Positions 45,626-54,500 are shown, counted from the stretch's first letter. The stretch is 64,000 bases of DNA from an uncultured bacterium (GCA_902778895.1 CACYZF010000008.1:1-64000); one strand, 5' to 3'. The notes: generated by a model not told the origin, from the sequence alone. Program-made: numbers and translations.

Positions 45626-46983
45626 CCATTGATTTTATTCAGGAAATTCCTGTGTTCTTTTGTTCCGAACAACGGACCATAGTAAGGACCGTAGTACATT
45701 TCCAGTTCGCTGTACAATGCTTCCCATTCAGGAGTATTTCCCAACCCTTCCGAAGTCATGGCCTGCAACTGCTCCAGCTTTTTGGCGATTTCTGTGTTCT
45801 GAGGAATGGGGTCTGTATCGAAAATCTCAGCCAAAATATCCGAAACATCCACACCCTGCGTGGGTTTGTCGATCGGAACAATCTCTCCATTCGAGATAAC
45901 CCTTACACATTCCTTTGGGACGGAGGAAACGACCTGTGGACTGTGCGTAGTGACAATAAACTGGATATTGGGGAAAACGCACTGCAAGTTGCCAATAATC
46001 CGCTGCTGCCAGGAAGGATGCAGGAAGAGATCGACTTCATCTATCAGAACAATTCCGCTTGTCTCTTCACATGCACGTTCGCCTAAGTGGCGGTTCAGTT
46101 TTGCACAACGACAGGCAATATCCGCTGTCATGGCGAAAACAGCACGGACACCATCGCTCAAACTGGAGATGGGAAGAGCGACAGAAGGTTTTTCCGTGGA
46201 ACCAGTAGGCTGGTCTTCATAGTGCGGTGTATCTCGAACGATAGCCAGGTCTTTCAGGAAACGGTTGTAATGAAGTCCACCCCATCCCTCCAGGACCAGA
46301 AGGTTGTCAAGAGCCTTCTTTACCGCTGCGAGCTGAGCCTTGACCATCTTGTATTCCGCAGTGTTCTGTGCCTCTGGCGTATCCATGAAGAGAATCGCAT
46401 CCACAAGCCATTGCTTGACGAACTTGTAGTTGGACCTGGCGGAGAATGCTGCATCGTAGCCCACAAAGCGAGATTCCGCAAGAGGGCTGAGCCTACGGTC
46501 ATCTTTATCCTGGATTTTTTGATCGGACCAGAGGCGTCCTGTTCCATAATAAGCCAGAATCGGAAGATTGACTGGCTCCTCGTTTGAAGATTCCTTTTGT
46601 GACTGCTTGAAGAGGGTATCACCCAAAGAGGTAAGGTCCTTAGCTTTGTCCGATGTAGTGCGGCCTTTGGCCTTTGTCAATTCCCGTGTCACATTGAAGA
46701 CATCATCCCCCATCTCGCCTTTTGCATTGACAGAAACGGGATACTGCGGTTCATTGCCGGTACGAACAAACGCATCGGAGGCATACAGGGAAGCAGTCGT
46801 TGAGTATGGGAATGAATTGGTGAACGTTCCCAAGGCGACTTTGATGGCGTCAAGGATGGCTGTTTTCCCTTGACCGTTTCGAGCGACCAGAACAGTCAGG
46901 TCGCAGTAAAAATCAATGGTCAAAGATTCAAAACACCTGTAGTTCGAGACTGTCAGGGAATCTATTCTCAGCTTCGTGTTCAT
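45616..46983 (-). CDS. ptuA: AAA ATPase of a Septu-like defence pair (PtuA-like)
   Basis: A 455-residue SMC/ABC-type ATPase. It begins LRIDSLTVSNYRCFESLTID with the aromatic YRCF hinge of this group. Walker A is ARNGQGKTA near residue 35, the signature region is ISSLSDGVRAVFAM, and Walker B is IVLIDEVDLFLHPSWQ, followed by the switch histidine TTHSPQVV. In Septu, PtuA binds nucleotide and controls PtuB. A GAGGAA site precedes the start. A stretch of coding-like sequence without a start codon lies just upstream. Confidence 0.87.
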   Translation of the reverse strand: MNTKLRIDSLTVSNYRCFESLTIDFYCDLTVLVARNGQGKTAILDAIKVALGTFTNSFPYSTTASLYASDAFVRTGNEPQYPVSVNAKGEMGDDVFNVTRELTKAKGRTTSDKAKDLTSLGDTLFKQSQKESSNEEPVNLPILAYYGTGRLWSDQKIQDKDDRRLSPLAESRFVGYDAAFSARSNYKFVKQWLVDAILFMDTPEAQNTAEYKMVKAQLAAVKKALDNLLVLEGWGGLHYNRFLKDLAIVRDTPHYEDQPTGSTEKPSVALPISSLSDGVRAVFAMTADIACRCAKLNRHLGERACEETSGIVLIDEVDLFLHPSWQQRIIGNLQCVFPNIQFIVTTHSPQVVSSVPKECVRVISNGEIVPIDKPTQGVDVSDILAEIFDTDPIPQNTEIAKKLEQLQAMTSEGLGNTPEWEALYSELEMYYGPYYGPLFGTKEHRNFLNKINGWK

Positions 46984-47190
46984 ATCGTTTCCTCTGGTTT
47001 GCCTGCGTATTTGAGCGTATCCATCAGTTTATTGTTTTCGTTTTCAAGCCATTTGTCCGGCTCTTCGGTGTTTTGTCGTTCACCTTAATTTAGTACAAGC
47101 TCACGCGTTTTTCAAATAAAATGAGACTGTTTTTCAGAAAAACACACATTGTTTCGTACCTTTCCCCATCTCTGCAAGCTTCACAGTTAC

Positions 47191-48450
47191 CTATTTCAAA
47201 ACCGTTATTTCCGGTTCGTCACGCCACACGCATCTCTTTACGAATTCGTCATGTTTTTCATCCGGCAGGTTCATGAAGTCAAGGATTTTTTCTCCCGGAA
47301 AGCGCGATTCACAATATCGGGGCGTAACGCCTCTGGGCACAATTCCGATTTTGTCTTTCCCCTTGACGCGGTCGGCAAGCTTATTTCCTGCATCAATCAT
47401 CACAGGCATTCCGGCACGATGAAGAGCAAGATAAAAATGGATGGTTTCGTTGGACCGTCCCCATGAACTGCCAGCAACGGCAAAGTAGAATCCATTGTCG
47501 GCTTTGCAAACATACAGCGAGACATGGGTTGAGTTACCACCCCTGCAAACCTCCCATGGATGACCGCCCCTGTTGGCACAATCTTTGAGCCAGTGTGCAA
47601 ATGCCTCAGGCGAGTTCTCGTCAATATCCATGAGTCCTTCATCACGCCCGTCAGCATATTTCCGATAAAGTGCCTTCGGGGAAAGCGTGTCGCTTCCCTC
47701 GTAATGATTGGCTGCGTAACCCATTTGGCAACATCGGAAGAACAATCCTGAAGTCATATCGTGAAGCAGATTATCCGGCAGAGCATCTTCATCGTAATTT
47801 TCCATCAACTTCAGAAACTCTTTCTGGTCCGCATCCGAAAGATTCGAGAAATACTCCTCCCGGTCTTCGGGGTAAAGTTCCCAATAATCTTTGCGGGAAA
47901 TCGTGCCGGTGCGCTGATCCGGGGAGAGCTCCTGCCGGATGATGCGATTGTATTCACCCGATTTTAGTATGGGGAGACATTCCCGGACTTTTACCACGAG
48001 CCATTCGACAAATTCACTGGCGTCTTCCGGATACGGCGGAGTAGGTCCCGGCATTGTTTCGAGGACAAGCCGATTATCCAGAAAGATTCCCCGATATCCG
48101 TTTTCATTGTCTTCGATGAAAGCAAAGGAGAACCACTGTTTTTCATGCGGGTAATCCCGTTTCCATGTTTCATCGAGTTCTTCGGGGCTTATCTCGTCTT
48201 CTTCGTCATAATACCCGCAGTAATTCCTGAAATCCTCAACCGTTCCCCTGTCAACCGGAATAAAAAGCTTCCGAAGGCCAGTGGTTTTGTTATAAGGGGA
48301 AATACCCCGCACCATCTTGAACAGTTCGTCAAGGGCAGTCATTGTTTCCCGACTGTATGGTTCAGGAAGCCCGTTTCTGTAGTGCGAGCTTTCATGCCAA
48401 CGATAAGCATCCAGTAATGGTGCACAGAATTTCGTTTTGTGTTTTTTCAT
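47191..48450 (-). CDS. Protein of unknown function upstream of the Septu pair
   Basis: A 419-residue soluble, acidic protein with many aromatic residues (e.g. DDEDEISPEE-like patches and KQWFSFAFIEDNENGYRG). The C-terminal half has GGNSTHVSLYVCKADNGFYF and SSWGRSNETIHFYLALHRAG. I recognise no catalytic motif or family. It lies 207 bp upstream of ptuA on the same strand, separated by AT-rich sequence. The long uninterrupted frame and consistent codon use support a real gene. Confidence 0.65.
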   Translation of the reverse strand: MKKHKTKFCAPLLDAYRWHESSHYRNGLPEPYSRETMTALDELFKMVRGISPYNKTTGLRKLFIPVDRGTVEDFRNYCGYYDEEDEISPEELDETWKRDYPHEKQWFSFAFIEDNENGYRGIFLDNRLVLETMPGPTPPYPEDASEFVEWLVVKVRECLPILKSGEYNRIIRQELSPDQRTGTISRKDYWELYPEDREEYFSNLSDADQKEFLKLMENYDEDALPDNLLHDMTSGLFFRCCQMGYAANHYEGSDTLSPKALYRKYADGRDEGLMDIDENSPEAFAHWLKDCANRGGHPWEVCRGGNSTHVSLYVCKADNGFYFAVAGSSWGRSNETIHFYLALHRAGMPVMIDAGNKLADRVKGKDKIGIVPRGVTPRYCESRFPGEKILDFMNLPDEKHDEFVKRCVWRDEPEITVLK

Positions 48451-48573
48451 TTTTTCTCCCTCCGGGACATCTTCTCGTGTCCTTTAGGAACATACACCCG
48501 TGCGAGCAAAAAAGCAAGCCGGAAGAGAATCTTTTTCGTTTTTTTCGGTCGAAGCGAGCAGTCCACACATTTC

Positions 48574-48657
48574 GTCCTCATGAGGACAACTCCCAATCCA
48601 TCCAGGTTCAAACATGTTAAAGAAAATGGCTTGAAAAAGTGGACATGGTTTAACCTG
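48574..48657. promoter_or_regulatory. Palindrome and large inverted repeat in the divergent gap
   Basis: The 323-bp gap between the orphan gene and the toxin gene holds a perfect 14-bp palindrome GTCCTCATGAGGAC (48574-48587). It also holds a dyad CAGGTTCAAACATGT (48603-48617) / ACATGGTTTAACCTG (48643-48657), matching at 13 of 15 positions. Operator or terminator function is possible. Confidence 0.45.
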
Positions 48658-48704
48658 TAAAGAAAATTTGCAAGTTGTTCTTTGCAGAAAAGTGTGATTC
48701 AGAC

Positions 48705-48762
48705 TTGAAAAAACATCTCTATGGATGTATATTTTAAAAAAGATAACTCTAAAGATGTATAT
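48705..48762 (+). promoter_or_regulatory. Promoter with direct-repeat operator of the DUF3990 toxin-antitoxin pair
   Basis: TTGAAA (48705-48710), 17 bp, TATATT (48728-48733). The 16-bp direct repeats CTCTATGGATGTATAT (48717-48732) and CTCTAAAGATGTATAT (48747-48762) differ at two bases and lie exactly 30 bp apart, the first covering the -10 box. This fits repression by the downstream HTH protein, binding on one DNA face. Confidence 0.65.
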
Positions 48763-48773
48763 CAGAGGCTAAT

Positions 48774-49451
48774 ATGAGCAATTTGATTCTTTACCACGGT
48801 TCACCAGAGATAGTGCGGACCCCAGAATATGGCAAGGGTAAGCCGTATAATGATTACGGACAGGGGTTCTACTGTACCGAAAGCCTCGACCTCGCAAAAG
48901 AATGGGCTTGCGGGGAAAACACAGACGGGGTAACCAACCGTTACGAAATCAACCCAGGCGAACTGCGCATTCTGAATCTGAACTCAGAGAAGTACACGAT
49001 CCTACATTGGCTGGCGCTCCTGACGAAATATCGCGGTATCCGCATTTCCACGCCGACCATGAAGCGCGGAATTGAGTGGTTGAACAAGTATTTTCTGCCG
49101 GAAATTGAGCAGTACGACGCGATTATCGGCTATCGTGCTGACGATTCCTATTTCTCGTTTGCCAGAGCGTTCGTGAACAATGAGATTTCGCTTCATCAGC
49201 TGAGCTATGCAATGAGGCTGGGTGAGCTCGGCGAACAGTTCGTCCTGAAAAGCGAAAAGGCGTTCTCTCTCATTCGTTTCATTTCCAGCGAGGTGGTTCC
49301 CAATGAGGTTTACTTCCCAAAGCGAAAACAGCGCGACGACAAGGCACGTGCTTCCTATCGCGAGGAGATCGAGCGGGAAGATTTGAACGGTCTGTTCATT
49401 CGCGACATAGTAAAAGAAGGAATCCTGCCTGATGATCCACGCTTACGATGA
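48774..49451 (+). CDS. DUF3990 protein, probable ADP-ribosyltransferase-like toxin
   Basis: A 225-residue protein starting LILYHGSPEIVRTPEYGKG, followed by DYGQGFYCTESLDLAKEWA, the YHGS and GFYxTE features of DUF3990. Pfam groups this family with ADP-ribosyltransferase-fold proteins. The gene overlaps the following HTH gene by 20 bp and both sit behind an operator-like repeat, which fits a type II toxin-antitoxin module. The toxic activity is inferred and no catalytic residues have been tested. Confidence 0.78.
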   Translation: MSNLILYHGSPEIVRTPEYGKGKPYNDYGQGFYCTESLDLAKEWACGENTDGVTNRYEINPGELRILNLNSEKYTILHWLALLTKYRGIRISTPTMKRGIEWLNKYFLPEIEQYDAIIGYRADDSYFSFARAFVNNEISLHQLSYAMRLGELGEQFVLKSEKAFSLIRFISSEVVPNEVYFPKRKQRDDKARASYREEIEREDLNGLFIRDIVKEGILPDDPRLR

Positions 49452-50091
49452 ACAGTATTTGAGCGACGCCATGCACAATCTGGGCGAAGCATTCGATTTC
49501 GCCCGGAACGTCTGCCGTATCGAGCTCGACACATTCCTCTCCATGATGATTTCGTCCGGCGTTGCCACATTGTTTGAACAAGGTACACCGAAATACGTTT
49601 CCGGAATGTCCGGCACCGAGTTCGCCATGGGGGTCATGCAGAAATCCGGTATTGAGCTGAACCATGTATCTGCGCAGGTGGAATACGACTGTTCGCCGGA
49701 ATACTGGACAGGCTGGATCGTGGCGTATTTCCAGTGGTACACAGGGCGGTCGTTTCAGAGCATTCGCGAGGTACTCTCCATGCAGGAAATACTTCGCCTC
49801 TATCCAACACTGCATGAGGTTTCCGAAGACAGAGCCGTTGACACCCTGAACAGCATTATCCGCAAAAAGGCACTTCCAACTCGTCTGCAAGCCAGAAGAA
49901 AGAACTGCAAGCTGACCCAGCGGAAAATGAGCGAGTTGTCAGGCGTGAATATCCGCACGATTCAGCAGTACGAAGGGCGATCCAAGGACATCAACAAGGC
50001 GGCAGGAGCAACTCTCCGCTCGCTTGCCCAGGTATTGTCGTGCCGAATTGAAGACCTGCTGGAATACGACACACCTGCTGTTCGCCTGTAA
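49432..50091 (+). CDS. HTH antitoxin partner of the DUF3990 gene
   Basis: A 219-residue protein. The N-terminal half contains the DUF3791-like pattern TEFAMGVMQKSGI, and the middle has WIVAYFQWYTGRSFQSI. The C-terminal 70 residues form an XRE helix-turn-helix with KLTQRKMSELSGVNIRTIQ, ending with CRIEDLLEY. Proteins of this layout commonly accompany DUF3990 genes. It probably neutralises the upstream protein and represses the promoter at 48705-48762. Confidence 0.78.
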   Translation: MIHAYDEQYLSDAMHNLGEAFDFARNVCRIELDTFLSMMISSGVATLFEQGTPKYVSGMSGTEFAMGVMQKSGIELNHVSAQVEYDCSPEYWTGWIVAYFQWYTGRSFQSIREVLSMQEILRLYPTLHEVSEDRAVDTLNSIIRKKALPTRLQARRKNCKLTQRKMSELSGVNIRTIQQYEGRSKDINKAAGATLRSLAQVLSCRIEDLLEYDTPAVRL

Positions 50092-50139
50092 TCCCAGGAC
50101 TTATGTGTGAAGGGCTTTGGTCAAACGTTTTGCTGTTCG

Positions 50140-50835
50140 CTACGACTTCCCGATATGCTCCGCCAGCATTTTCTGCGTTGCTTTCGTATTCTCCCGGAGG
50201 AAGTCCAGCGCGACTTTTTCCAAAGTGTCATCGTGGCACTTTGAAATGGCACTTTGGGCGGATTGACCTTCTTTCCAAAGGATGTGGCAGAACCTGTTTT
50301 TGAGTTCATTCTTCCCCTGAAAGATCAGGTTCTCAAAGAAACGTTCCAGATAAATCGTGGTCGAGGATATACCTTGAGCAAAGTTGTTGTAGTTTGCCCG
50401 GACCAGCGCATTGCGGAAATACCATGAACACTGTTCGAATGGTTCAGGGCTGACCTGAAATCCGAACTTGCGCAGGTAGAGGATGGTGAAAACCGCTGTC
50501 GTTCTGGTGTTGCCTTCCATGAACGGATGAATCTGCCAGAGTCCGGCAATGAATTTGCAGATATGTTTGACCGATTCCTGCGAAGAGAGTCCGTAATACG
50601 AAAACGTGCGTTCCTGAGAAAAATCGTATTCGATCGTCTCTTTCAACAGATCGGCAGGGGCATAGATGACGCTTTCGCCGTCCAATACCCATTCCTTCTT
50701 GGAGATGTTCACAGTACGGTATTTCCCCGCGTGAGGATAGACTCCCTTGAACAGCCTTTTATGCAGACGGGAATATTCCTCAGGAATGAAAGCAAACGCA
50801 TCTTCGGCAAGGATCGCCGCGATTCTCGTGGCCAC
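50140..50835 (-). CDS. Fic-domain protein, 5' end disturbed
   Basis: About 231 residues of a Fic AMP-transferase family protein. The catalytic loop HPFMEGNTRT is complete, with the catalytic histidine and the phosphate-binding arginine. The GTG at 50835 is the first usable start, but Fic-like sequence continues upstream of it in the same frame (GLWHRKLAADRADEADIV), running into the end of a HipA-like fragment in another frame. So the N-terminus has been altered by a fusion or frameshift. Whether it is translated by reinitiation after the TGA at 50840 is unknown. Confidence 0.75.
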   Translation of the reverse strand: MATRIAAILAEDAFAFIPEEYSRLHKRLFKGVYPHAGKYRTVNISKKEWVLDGESVIYAPADLLKETIEYDFSQERTFSYYGLSSQESVKHICKFIAGLWQIHPFMEGNTRTTAVFTILYLRKFGFQVSPEPFEQCSWYFRNALVRANYNNFAQGISSTTIYLERFFENLIFQGKNELKNRFCHILWKEGQSAQSAISKCHDDTLEKVALDFLRENTKATQKMLAEHIGKS

Positions 50836-50839
50836 AATA

Positions 50840-51244
50840 TCAGCTTCGTCTGCCCTGTCGGCAGCGAGCTTTCTGTGCCAGAGTCCTGTTGAACGGATTC
50901 TCGTACAGGTTGAATTTGCTGAAACGTCCAGAAAAACCTTCCGGTACGCACCAGTAACTGTCGTTCAGGGAGAGTCCGAGGCAGAGCTTGATGATCCCAA
51001 GAAGATTGTTATGGCTGAGGCCATACACGGACAGAATTCTGTCTGAACAATCACGGTTGCGTGGAATGAAGCGTGACATCAACCACGCGAGCACACCTTC
51101 CCCGTCTGCGCTCATGCCAGGAGGAAGAAGATTGCGATTCGCCTCATTTGTGCTCAAAACGGAACATTCGAATCCATTCAGACTATCCTGGCAAAGCTCG
51201 AAAGTCAGAAGTTCAAAATCGTATTGTTTCAGCGTGAAAATCAT
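50840..51244 (-). pseudogene. N-terminal fragment of a HipA-like protein
   Basis: It starts at 51244 (MIFTLKQYDFELLTFEL) behind AAGGGGG. The sequence runs through SVYGLSHNNLLGIIKLCLGL and SLNDSYWCVPEGF, the opening of a HipA-like kinase family found in gut bacteria. After FNLYENPFN it enters out-of-frame Fic sequence and stops at 50840. The kinase domain is absent, so it is a truncated gene joined to the Fic gene, probably by a deletion. Confidence 0.6.
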
Positions 51245-51441
51245 GTTGGCCCCCTTAAATTTTATAAAATACACTCAAGTGAGCGGGAATGCAAATCAAA
51301 TAGGAGCATTGCTTCTGTTTTTTTGTGACAACATTATGCTCATGGGGCCGAGATATGGCCCGAGTTAGATTCCCGAATCGAACAACTGTCTATTTCGGAA
51401 AACAGTCAAAACTCGCAAAGGGGAAAAAGGGGGATGAGCTC

Positions 51442-51552
51442 GTTTGCGACAAAAATCAAGTTAAACCGACAAAAAAATGTCGCAAACCAAGAGCCCTTTG
51501 CTTGCTTTGAGCTTGGAATGCGACATTTATACCGACATTTATACCGACATTA
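51442..51552. repeat. Iteron-like repeats and dyad (CGACA motifs)
   Basis: GTTTGCGACA (51442-51451) is inverted as TGTCGCAAAC (51478-51487), with CCGACA at 51466 in the loop. Three tandem copies of the 12-mer CGACATTTATAC start at 51521, 51533 and 51545 (the last partial). The 341-bp gap between the HipA-like start and the helicase stop holds only these. They could be replication iterons or operators for the HipA-like gene. Confidence 0.65.
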
Positions 51553-51585
51553 ACCTCAGGAGATACAGTTGCGGGAGGTTGCAGA

Positions 51586-54183
51586 TTAACTGCCATCTCC
51601 AGATTCGATCTTGTTCCATTTATTGCTTTTATTCCATTTTTGTTTTTGTCTTTCTTTTTCTTCTTCTTTTTGCCTTTCTTTTTCTTCCTGGGGGGTCAGA
51701 GGAGAGTTCACTTTGATTTCTTCCAAGAAAGTTTCATATGTTTCTTTATCTATCAATTTCTTTGTCCGAACAACCGTATCTGAACACCCCAGCAACTCTC
51801 CAATTGCCTTGTTCGATAGGTTCTCTTTTGATTTATAATAACGATGCAACACATCAAACATCTGTTCTCTTGTACAATTTTTAGGTCTGAGGACGGTAAA
51901 CTTGTCTATATTCTCTCGAACACAATAGAATGATTTTTTTTCTATTGCAAGCCCCACATTATTATTCTTATGATACCACATTTGAAAAAACTCCGGTTCT
52001 TCGATTTCGGGGGCGCAATCATCAAATGATTCTTTTTTTTGTTGGAGATTCCTAATGATCAAGGACACGCGTGGGACATCCTCCACCGAAACCCCACCAC
52101 GTGGTTTCCCATTTTCACCTGTATGATGGATGACCAAAATGGCCATATTGGTAGAATGAGCAAGATCAGCCAGAAAATCCAATGAATCTGTGACCTTGTC
52201 TTTATTCCAAACACGGGAAAGAGTGTCGACTATTAAAAGATCCACAGGATGATCTGGAGTTCCTTCTAATTCATATTTTTTTATTCTTTTTTGGTACTGT
52301 TCGAAAATCGGCTTTCCAGAATCTTTATGAAAACCTTTCTCCAAACGAGGCGAATTCTCTATAAAAATATCATTTCTTTTCTTGGTCGGAAGTCCTTTAA
52401 GACACTGTTGCTTCCATTTCTCCAGTTCAGGTTTGCCGACTCCGTCAAAATTCCAATAAACAATCTTTATGGTAGAATTTTTGCAACATCGAGTCCAGAA
52501 GCGTTCTCCTAAAAACTTTGTATCATCTCCATTAACGATATAACGGATCAACGTCTGACAAAAACGACTCTTTCCGGAACCCCTGTATCCTGATAAGAGC
52601 GTGGTTTCACCCCGATAGAGCAGCGACCGGATAAGAATATAATCTGAAGGGTATACTGTCTTTTCCTTGCATGTTTTCTTCTTTTTTTTCAAAAACAGAG
52701 AACTATCTGCTGGGGATTTTCGAATCTTGGCGAGCATTGTGGTAAAATCAGATTCATCCATCAATGGTATCTTGGGAAACGTTGCTTGAGGATTGATTTT
52801 CGGGCGGTTGTGGTAATATACGCTGGCCAAATCCTTTGGGGTTCCAATCGTGGAACTGTCAGGATACTCGACTTGGCGCTGTACAAACGCGAATTCGGGT
52901 ATTATAAGTTTCTTTTTCCCTCTTTTGGGTTTTGTTAGATATTGATAGACCTTTTCTGCTTCAAAGTAAGCATCTGCCATAGACATGCCGTTGTGATTGG
53001 AGATGAGAAAAACTACATTCTTCTCGTTAAGCGGGCTAAAATCGACCCGATCCAGCTTATCTCCAACAAATCCAGTGAATATGACATTCTCGTTCTTTGC
53101 CCCATTAGCTCGCTGGAGCGCTTCGGCATCTTGAATGCAACCGCAAATCACAACTGTATCCGTGGCTTCCTTCATGATCCTGCGGACATTCCACAATGGC
53201 ACTTGTTCCATATTCGGCAATCCCGTCATCACAGGGTACTGACATTTTTTTTCTTGGATGAAAATGGTCGGAATCAAAGTTTCACGCAGTCCACACTCGT
53301 CTGGATTGAAGAAAAGACGCTGCAACCGCATTTGCATATTTTTCTTGAAAGGTTGAACATCATAAGCCATCGGGCCAAGAGGCCTGTAAAAAATAGGCGA
53401 AGGGAGTTCCAGTTTTTTTCTCTCAGCCTCGTAATCAAATAGTCTGAAAAGGGGGGGAGAGACATTTTTATTTATACCCTTATTATAACGCTTATAAAAC
53501 CGTGGAAAACCTCCTTTATACCATTCTTCAAGTTTGCGCTGGAAGCGTTCGAAATCCTCAATATGTGCGTTTATCTGCTCATCCGACTCTGGAGCATCGC
53601 TCATCTTTTTTGGCGGTTTGGGTATGCGCGACGGAAATATTTGTGTCTTGAATGCTCGCCCCACCTTAAATTTTGCATACACATCATCATCCGATATTCC
53701 AAAATAATCCAAAAGCTCTTCGATCCTCTCCGAATCAGAAAAGTATTTCGCCTCTCCTTTTGAATAGGATTTCGCCTTTCGAGTTGCATCAAACAATGAA
53801 ATCTCTTCAAAAGATGCACCGGACTTTATGGCGTGAAAAACCGGATGTACACAATATATATCTTCTGGATCAAGTTTTATTTCACGAAAAACTAGATGAT
53901 AAGGGAACTCCTCATATATGGATAAAGCATAATCTTTATTCCCATTCCTTACACCCCAATACACATCTTTAGGACCATATGAAGCGCTTTCCGTTTTAGG
54001 AGGAGAGAATGTGGTGTAATGAAGGACTGGAGGGAGTCCGTTCTTTTTTAATTCGGTAAGAAGCAGAAATGAGAGCTTTTCCTTGACGACGGCATCGCTG
54101 ATGTCCATCGGCTTCAGATCTGTACTGCCAACTCTCGAAAAGTCGACGGTTTGCACTATTTCCCTCAAGAGCATTCTTCTCAT
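51586..54183 (-). CDS. RepA-like AAA ATPase/replicative helicase of the element
   Basis: An 865-residue protein. The C-terminal third is an AAA_25/RepA-type hexameric helicase: Walker A is SGYRGSGKSRFC, Walker B is LLIVDTLSRVW, and AILVIHHTGENGKPRGGVSV follows. The C-terminal end has an HTH-like NKAIGELLGCSDTVVRTKKL. The N-terminal 550 residues may contain a toprim-like part (TDTVVICGCIQDAEALQRAN and VVFLISNHNGMSMADAYF), as in fused primase-helicases, but I cannot confirm it. The start could be 54183 (ATG) or 54189 (GTG). The gene is more AT-rich than its neighbours. Confidence 0.8.
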   Translation of the reverse strand: MRRMLLREIVQTVDFSRVGSTDLKPMDISDAVVKEKLSFLLLTELKKNGLPPVLHYTTFSPPKTESASYGPKDVYWGVRNGNKDYALSIYEEFPYHLVFREIKLDPEDIYCVHPVFHAIKSGASFEEISLFDATRKAKSYSKGEAKYFSDSERIEELLDYFGISDDDVYAKFKVGRAFKTQIFPSRIPKPPKKMSDAPESDEQINAHIEDFERFQRKLEEWYKGGFPRFYKRYNKGINKNVSPPLFRLFDYEAERKKLELPSPIFYRPLGPMAYDVQPFKKNMQMRLQRLFFNPDECGLRETLIPTIFIQEKKCQYPVMTGLPNMEQVPLWNVRRIMKEATDTVVICGCIQDAEALQRANGAKNENVIFTGFVGDKLDRVDFSPLNEKNVVFLISNHNGMSMADAYFEAEKVYQYLTKPKRGKKKLIIPEFAFVQRQVEYPDSSTIGTPKDLASVYYHNRPKINPQATFPKIPLMDESDFTTMLAKIRKSPADSSLFLKKKKKTCKEKTVYPSDYILIRSLLYRGETTLLSGYRGSGKSRFCQTLIRYIVNGDDTKFLGERFWTRCCKNSTIKIVYWNFDGVGKPELEKWKQQCLKGLPTKKRNDIFIENSPRLEKGFHKDSGKPIFEQYQKRIKKYELEGTPDHPVDLLIVDTLSRVWNKDKVTDSLDFLADLAHSTNMAILVIHHTGENGKPRGGVSVEDVPRVSLIIRNLQQKKESFDDCAPEIEEPEFFQMWYHKNNNVGLAIEKKSFYCVRENIDKFTVLRPKNCTREQMFDVLHRYYKSKENLSNKAIGELLGCSDTVVRTKKLIDKETYETFLEEIKVNSPLTPQEEKERQKEEEKERQKQKWNKSNKWNKIESGDGS

Positions 54184-54369
54184 CCTCACGGTTGGATTAT
54201 GGTTAAAGGTCTGAAAAGTTGTATTTTAATCTTGCGATTCATTTCAAAGAGTCGTCTGTTTTGATGATGTACAACAACAAGAGATCACTCTCTATCTGGA
54301 CCAAATGTATTTCTATGTTCTGGTCAGGAATTATTTCATCTGTCTCGACAAACTTTCGTTTTGGGACTT

Positions 54370-54398
54370 AATATAGTCTACTCCTTTCAGAAAATCAA
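54370..54398 (-). promoter_or_regulatory. Promoter of the helicase gene
   Basis: Minus strand: TTGATT (54398-54393), 17 bp, TATATT (54375-54370). This leaves a 5' leader of about 185 nt (54184-54369), in which I see no gene. Confidence 0.65.
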
Positions 54399-54500
54399 GA
54401 ACCAGTTTTGTTTTTTACGCACATTTCCGTTTTTTCATCACCACGAATATCGCAGATAATGAAGAATAAATGCTCATTTCAGGGAAGGAAACAGGGCGGA

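Noticed and set aside
44966..46983. Retron with PtuAB effectors
   Set aside because: No reverse transcriptase gene lies next to the pair, and the upstream gene shows no RT motifs.
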